NCBI RefSeq assembly: GCF_021389935.1
Contig: NZ_CP089979.1
Location: 2,833,001 to 2,897,000 of the forward strand
DNA: 64,000 nucleotides
Direction: 5' to 3'
Source: Fulvivirga ligni
GTDB taxonomy: Bacteria; Bacteroidota; Bacteroidia; Cytophagales; Cyclobacteriaceae
The position numbers were made by a program, and so were the translations under genes. Position 1 is the first letter of the stretch; each line of letters begins with the position of its first letter. Below, in pieces: positions 60,451 to 64,000 of this stretch. The notes under the pieces are model-generated. The model was not told where the DNA came from and searched no databases. It was given only the letters and a program-made list of their open reading frames with translations.

Positions 60451-60841
60451 TGCTGGCCCATTAATTGGCCTTTTTAACAAAAGCGATAAATACCATTTCA
60501 AAGCACTCCATTTCATTCAGGAATTCAAAGGACAGCTATGGACTACCTGGCCAGTGATCACTGAAGTATCTCACATGCTCGATTTTAGTACAAAGGTACA
60601 ACAGGCATTTCTCCAATGGATACAAAGAGGCGGATTGAAGGTTTATTCTCTGGAAGCTGAGCACCTAATCAGAATTATAGAACTGACTGAAAAGTTTAAC
60701 GATGTCCCCATGGATCTGGCAGATGCCTCACTGGTAGTTACAGCCGAGAGCACCGGATTCAATGAGATCGCCAGTATTGACGGTGATTTTTATATCTATC
60801 GGGATATTAGGAATAAGTATTTGACTAATGTTTTTATGTGA
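60431..60841 (+). CDS. vapC: PIN-domain ribonuclease toxin (VapC-like)
   Basis: A 136-residue PIN-domain protein, probably an endoribonuclease that cuts tRNA or rRNA when not bound by its antitoxin. Acidic active-site residues are visible: D7 (ILIDAGPLIGLF), Glu in WPVITEVSHML, Asp in MDLADASLVVTAE and Asp in IASIDGDFYIY. The length fits. The start MRSILIDAG lies inside the last codons of vapB. Target unknown. Confidence 0.9.
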   Translation: MRSILIDAGPLIGLFNKSDKYHFKALHFIQEFKGQLWTTWPVITEVSHMLDFSTKVQQAFLQWIQRGGLKVYSLEAEHLIRIIELTEKFNDVPMDLADASLVVTAESTGFNEIASIDGDFYIYRDIRNKYLTNVFM

Positions 60842-61176
60842 TATTGGTGAGACAGCTTATGCCTTATTGGTGCTAACACTCCCAACTCTAAACTAATCAG
60901 GCTAAACATATTTCGTGAAAGTTCCTTATCTTAACTATTGAAAAAGGTTCTCGATTGATTGACCGTGGTAAAGTCACTGAAAAAATTAATTAATACCACT
61001 TTTGCAGCTTCACCCGAATGTATACTTGCCATATGCATCCTGACCGAATAAATGAAGTCGTTGCGTTAGAAGAAAAATAGTGGCGTGATGTGTTTTATAT
61101 CCACCCCGGCCTTCGGCCACCCCTCCTTTTTAAGGATGGGATCAATTGGGGGCAAGTGAATAAGAATTAGATTAAG
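60842..61176. other. Intergenic region with GC-rich boxes before DUF559 gene
   Basis: No gene is seen in these 335 bases. The right part (61101-61140) is unlike its AT-rich surroundings: GGCC-TTC-GGCC and an imperfect CCCTCCTTT...AAGGATGGG palindrome, described separately. Confidence 0.6.
61101..61140. repeat. GC-rich palindromic box upstream of the DUF559 gene
   Basis: CCACCCCGGCCTTCGGCCAC is followed by an imperfect CCCTCCTTT / AAGGATGGG palindrome. Boxes of this type accompany DUF559 genes in many Bacteroidota genomes, from general recollection. A related box covers the gene's 3' end. Confidence 0.55.
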
Positions 61177-61578
61177 ATGAAAAAAGAGCAACTGTATAAT
61201 AAACCGGAGCTCAAGGAATTTAGAAAAAACCTGAGAACTAATGGTACGGCAGCAGAAGCTACTTTGTGGAAGGTGCTGAAAAATAAACAGCTAGAGGGAA
61301 GAAAATTTAGGAGGCAATATAGTGTGGGAAATTACATCCTAGATTTTTACTGCACTTCTGAGAGACTCTGTATAGAGCTTGATGGCGCGGATCACTTTAC
61401 TGTAAGTGGGTATGAATATGACAAAGAGCGCACCGCATATCTCAATAGTCATAACATTCGTGTTATCCGTTTCGAAAACAAAGAAGTTTTTGATCATCTT
61501 GATGCTCTATTAGAAGAAATCAAACGTAATTTCAACCGCTTATCTGATCCTCCCTTTGAAAAGAGAGGTGTCGGGTAG
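61177..61578 (+). CDS. DUF559 endonuclease-like protein
   Basis: A 133-residue protein of the DUF559 family, which has a very-short-patch-repair/restriction-like nuclease fold. Visible pattern: ATLWKVLKNKQLEGRKFRRQYSVGNYILDFYCTSERLCIELDG (candidate catalytic D in ILDFYC and E in CIELDG), then RTAYLNSHNIRVIRFENKEVFDHLDALLEEI. The C-terminal residues SDPPFEKRGVG are encoded by the GC-rich box at 61546, so the end of the protein is shaped by that repeat. The genes are widespread, often isolated and flanked by boxes; function unproven. Confidence 0.85.
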   Translation: MKKEQLYNKPELKEFRKNLRTNGTAAEATLWKVLKNKQLEGRKFRRQYSVGNYILDFYCTSERLCIELDGADHFTVSGYEYDKERTAYLNSHNIRVIRFENKEVFDHLDALLEEIKRNFNRLSDPPFEKRGVG

Positions 61579-61588
61579 AACGGAGGGA
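61546..61588. repeat. GC-rich box at the 3' end of the DUF559 gene
   Basis: An imperfect CCTCCCTTT / AAGAGAGG palindrome followed by GTGTCGGG overlaps the last codons of the gene and its stop; GGAGGGA follows at 61582. It mirrors the upstream box. Confidence 0.5.
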
Positions 61589-61830
61589 TTGAATCCTGAC
61601 TCACATAAGCCGTCTACCTGTTTTTGTCCATTGGTTTCCCAAAAATCTATTCAGTCCACTGTACAGAAGTAATTTTATTCTGTTTCGATATGCTGAGCCA
61701 TAATTCAAGTTCAATTGATTAAGTAACTAATCAAGAATGTTTACCAAAGCTCACTAGACATATGTTCTAAAAAACCCTTCTTCTATTTAAATGTTAAAAC
61801 ATTAATAATTGAATTGAAACAAACAGGAAG

Positions 61831-62481
61831 ATGAAAAAAGTATTAATTATAGGAGCTAACGGTAAAATCGGGAAGATCTTGGTGAGCAAGATGAAGGACG
61901 GGGAGGATTTTACTCCGGTGGCTATGATAAGAAAGGAAGAGCAGAAAGATTATTTTAACAATTTGAACGTAGAAACTGTGCTGGAAAGCCTGGAGGGTGA
62001 AGTAAAACCTTTATCCGAGGCTATGAAGGGTATGGATGCAGTTGTCTTCAGTGCCGGATCTGGAGGTAATACAGGGCAGGATAAAACACTAACGGTTGAT
62101 CTAGATGGAGCCGTGAAAACCATGGAAGCAGCCAAACAAGCTGGTGTGAGTAGATATGTGATTGTGAGTGCATTAGGAACTGATGACAGAACTTTTTGGG
62201 AGAAAAGTGGCATAAAACCATATTATGTGGCCAAACACTTTGCAGACAAGACTTTAAAATCAATCGGGCTGGATTATACTATTGTAAGGCCCGGCAGACT
62301 ACTTGATGAGGAGGGAAATGGAAAGATTACCACTGTTGAACCTGCTTCGAAGGAAAGTGTGCCTCGTGAAGACGTGGCAACCGTAATTTATGAGTCTCTT
62401 TTAAATGATAGCACTATTGGCAAAATCATTGAGTTCAATCAGGGAGATACAGATATTAAGAATGCTGTAGCCAGTATTTAA
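61831..62481 (+). CDS. NAD(P)H-binding atypical SDR (YwnB/NmrA-like)
   Basis: A 216-residue cytoplasmic Rossmann protein: IIGANGKIGKILV (GxxGxxG dinucleotide motif), VVFSAGSGGNTGQDKTLTVDLDGAVKTMEAAKQAGVSRYVIVSALG, YVAKHFADKTLKSIGLDYTIVRPGRLLDEEGNG, SVPREDVATVIYESL. This is the atypical SDR_a5 pattern seen in B. subtilis YwnB. It may act as a reductase or redox-sensing protein; substrate unknown. Followed by a perfect terminator. Confidence 0.9.
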   Translation: MKKVLIIGANGKIGKILVSKMKDGEDFTPVAMIRKEEQKDYFNNLNVETVLESLEGEVKPLSEAMKGMDAVVFSAGSGGNTGQDKTLTVDLDGAVKTMEAAKQAGVSRYVIVSALGTDDRTFWEKSGIKPYYVAKHFADKTLKSIGLDYTIVRPGRLLDEEGNGKITTVEPASKESVPREDVATVIYESLLNDSTIGKIIEFNQGDTDIKNAVASI

Positions 62482-62483
62482 AT

Positions 62484-62525
62484 AAAAAAGAATAAGCCGA
62501 TCATTAGATCGGCTTATTCTTTTTT
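62484..62525. terminator. Strong bidirectional terminator
   Basis: A perfect 19-bp stem (arms AAAAAAGAATAAGCCGATC and GATCGGCTTATTCTTTTTT) with loop ATTA between convergent genes. It overlaps the stop of the copper chaperone gene. Confidence 0.92.
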
Positions 62526-62733
62526 ATACTCTCTCTATCTCAAAGCCTACCTTCTTCACAGCCTGCATCACATCTGCTTCTGATGCTTTTGCGCTGTCTA
62601 CAGTTAATATTTTATCGGGGTTATCCAGGTCTACTTCCCAGTGGTCAATGCCCTCGGTTTGATTAAGACTTGGGGTGACGCGGCTTAAACATCCATCGCA
62701 GTTTATATTGGTTTTGAATTTCATGGTTTCCAT
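62524..62733 (-). CDS. Heavy-metal-associated (copper chaperone-like) protein
   Basis: A 69-residue HMA-domain protein: KFKTNINCDGCLSRVTPSLNQTEGIDHWEVDLDNPDKILTVD, with metal site C-D-G-C, and ADVMQAVKKVGFEIERV. The first metal-site motif lacks the usual Met before xCxxC. It lies 11 bp after the copper ATPase gene and probably hands Cu(I) to that pump. A TTG at 62742 and ATG at 62724 are alternative starts; 62733 is a compromise. Confidence 0.85.
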   Translation of the reverse strand: METMKFKTNINCDGCLSRVTPSLNQTEGIDHWEVDLDNPDKILTVDSAKASEADVMQAVKKVGFEIERV

Positions 62734-62744
62734 ATCTGTCAATT

Positions 62745-64000
62745 TTATAATTTAATACTATTTAATCTTAAACTGTTCAGCACTACTGATACTGAACTAA
62801 AAGCCATGGCTGCTCCGGCAATCATAGGGTCTAATAAAAATCCATTAATAGGGTAGAGCAGACCAGCGGCAATGGGAATACCGATCAGGTTATAGATAAA
62901 CGCCCAGAATAGGTTTTGCCTAATCCCTTTTACGGTTTTATGTGATAGTTTGAAGGCTTTTGGAATGTACTCCAGATCAGAGGTGATCAAAGTCATTTTA
63001 GCTACGTCCATGGCTATATCTGATCCGTGCCCCATGGCTATGCTCACGTCTGCCTGGGCTAGTGCCTGGGAGTCGTTAATGCCATCGCCTACCATGGCTA
63101 CTATTTTCCCTTTTTGCTGGAGCTCTTTTACAAAGTCAGCTTTGTCGGATGGCAATACCTCTGCTTTGAAGTCTGTAACACCCACCTGATTAGCCACGGC
63201 CTGTGCCGTTTGCTGGTTGTCTCCAGTGAGCATGAACACTTCTACGCCCATTTCCTTTAGTTTTTTAATAGCAGAAGCAGAACTCTCCTTAATCTGATCA
63301 GAAATAGTGATAACGGCTAGCAGTTGCTGCTCATCAGTAAAGAAAATGACCGTCTTCGCTTCATTTTGCCATTGATCAATAGAAGTTTGTAGTGATGAAT
63401 CTAAAGAAATGCTCAATTCCTTCATCAAACGCTGGCTTCCAACATAATATGTTTGTCCGCTGTCACTCTTTGCTTTTACACCTTTTCCCGTGATACTTTC
63501 AAACTCAGTAATTATAGAAGATTTCACTTGAGCATCTTTCAAATAATTAACCACAGCACTCGCCAAAGGATGCCCTGACTGTGATTCGATGGCTAATAAG
63601 ACGGATTTTTGAGTTTCATCCAGCCACCTAATATCGGCAACTGTAGGCTTGCCTTGAGTAATAGTGCCTGTCTTGTCCAAGATCACAGTATCTACCTTAT
63701 GAGCCATTTCCAGACTTTCTGCATCTTTGATCAGTATGTTGTTTTGAGCGCCTTTGCCCACGCCAACCATAATGGCTGTAGGTGTTGCAAGACCTAACGC
63801 ACAAGGACAGGCGATAACCAGAACCGCGATAGAAGTAAGCAGCGCATGGGTAAAAGCATCTTGCTGACCTAAGATCATCCAGGTGATAAATGTGACAATG
63901 GAAATAGCAATGATGACCGGAACAAATATGCCGGCGATTTTATCAGTGAGCTTTTGAACAGGCGCTTTGCTGCCTTGGGCTTCCTGCACCATTTTTATGA
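62745..64000 (-). CDS. copA: Copper-transporting P1B-type ATPase (partial, 5' end outside window)
   Basis: The C-terminal part of a Cu(I)-exporting ATPase. The frame runs to the window edge: an ATG at 63992 is preceded in frame by IK, as in the family's IIKMVQEAQGSKAPVQKL, so it is not the start. Seen: CPC metal motif in IACPCALGLATPTA, phosphorylation motif DKTGT, TGDNQQTA, GDGINDSQAL, and the later membrane helices with FIYNLIGIP and MAFSSVSVVLNSLRL, both copper-site motifs. Missing: N-terminal HMA domain(s) and the first membrane helices. With the chaperone downstream it forms a copper-efflux unit. Confidence 0.95.
   Translation of the reverse strand, partial: IKMVQEAQGSKAPVQKLTDKIAGIFVPVIIAISIVTFITWMILGQQDAFTHALLTSIAVLVIACPCALGLATPTAIMVGVGKGAQNNILIKDAESLEMAHKVDTVILDKTGTITQGKPTVADIRWLDETQKSVLLAIESQSGHPLASAVVNYLKDAQVKSSIITEFESITGKGVKAKSDSGQTYYVGSQRLMKELSISLDSSLQTSIDQWQNEAKTVIFFTDEQQLLAVITISDQIKESSASAIKKLKEMGVEVFMLTGDNQQTAQAVANQVGVTDFKAEVLPSDKADFVKELQQKGKIVAMVGDGINDSQALAQADVSIAMGHGSDIAMDVAKMTLITSDLEYIPKAFKLSHKTVKGIRQNLFWAFIYNLIGIPIAAGLLYPINGFLLDPMIAGAAMAFSSVSVVLNSLRLNSIKL

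Noticed and set aside
63990-63992. ATG at 63992 as true start of the copper ATPase
   Set aside because: The frame remains open to the window end and the residues before it fit the family; key N-terminal parts are missing, so the gene is cut by the window edge.
1-64000. tRNA, rRNA, CRISPR arrays, insertion sequences, prophage
   Set aside because: No cloverleaf, ribosomal sequence, regularly spaced repeats, transposase or phage genes were recognised by eye.

Overview
The window looks like chromosomal DNA of a Bacteroidota member, most likely order Cytophagales (Fulvivirga/Marivirga-like, which is an inference). The basis is AT-rich DNA without regular Shine-Dalgarno sites, a secreted enzyme ending in a type IX secretion (T9SS) sorting domain, many LytS/LytTR two-component pairs, TPR sensor proteins, Cys-lipoproteins of Bacteroidota style, and a promoter matching the TTTG-N19-TAnnTTTG consensus of this phylum. 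No rRNA, tRNA, CRISPR array, prophage or insertion sequence was recognised. Both ends cut genes: a coiled-coil membrane protein on the left and a copper P-type ATPase on the right.

Layout. 1-9.5 kb is housekeeping and stress: pyrophosphatase, Cu/Zn superoxide dismutase, a cation diffusion facilitator behind an aldo/keto reductase, a DUF985 cupin, an alpha/beta hydrolase, a GapN-like aldehyde dehydrogenase and small secreted proteins. 9.5-12.6 kb (minus) is a probable operon of exported intradiol-type dioxygenase, pirin-like cupin, LytS kinase and LytTR regulator. 12.8-19.6 kb carries a TPR protein, a T9SS-exported esterase, an ECF42-type sigma factor coupled to its YCII/DGPF partner, and two tandem globins.

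19.7-33.6 kb (plus) is the most striking part. Six tightly packed genes encode a predicted outer-membrane barrel, a 2283-residue secreted protein, a fibronectin-type-III protein interrupted by an A9-tract frameshift, a GAF/LytS protein with degraded ATP-binding boxes, an intact LytS kinase and a LytTR regulator. A 17-bp perfect inverted repeat sits 5 bp before the first start codon. This may be a surface-structure operon with its own sensory module, one member of which looks like a pseudokinase.

33.6-49.1 kb (mostly minus) holds a 1166-residue PAS/GAF protein and a TPR sensor, both ending after a histidine-kinase dimerisation-like helix pair with no ATPase domain. It also holds a thioredoxin-like protein, a succinate-semialdehyde-type dehydrogenase, a Crp/Fnr-ExbB-like-amidohydrolase operon, an HD hydrolase and an arsR-arsM-arsC-like arsenic cluster with two matching operator-like palindromes. 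49.2-53.4 kb is an ankyrin/DUF2271/PepSY-flavodoxin-reductase operon, probably concerned with iron or redox metabolism.

53.5-64 kb holds a GAF histidine kinase, a large TPR protein, YjdM, a lipocalin-like lipoprotein, a Tat-type dienelactone hydrolase, a vapBC toxin-antitoxin pair with visible promoter and operator repeats, a DUF559 nuclease-like gene flanked by GC-rich palindromic boxes, an NAD(P)-binding protein, and a copper chaperone with the 3' part of copA.
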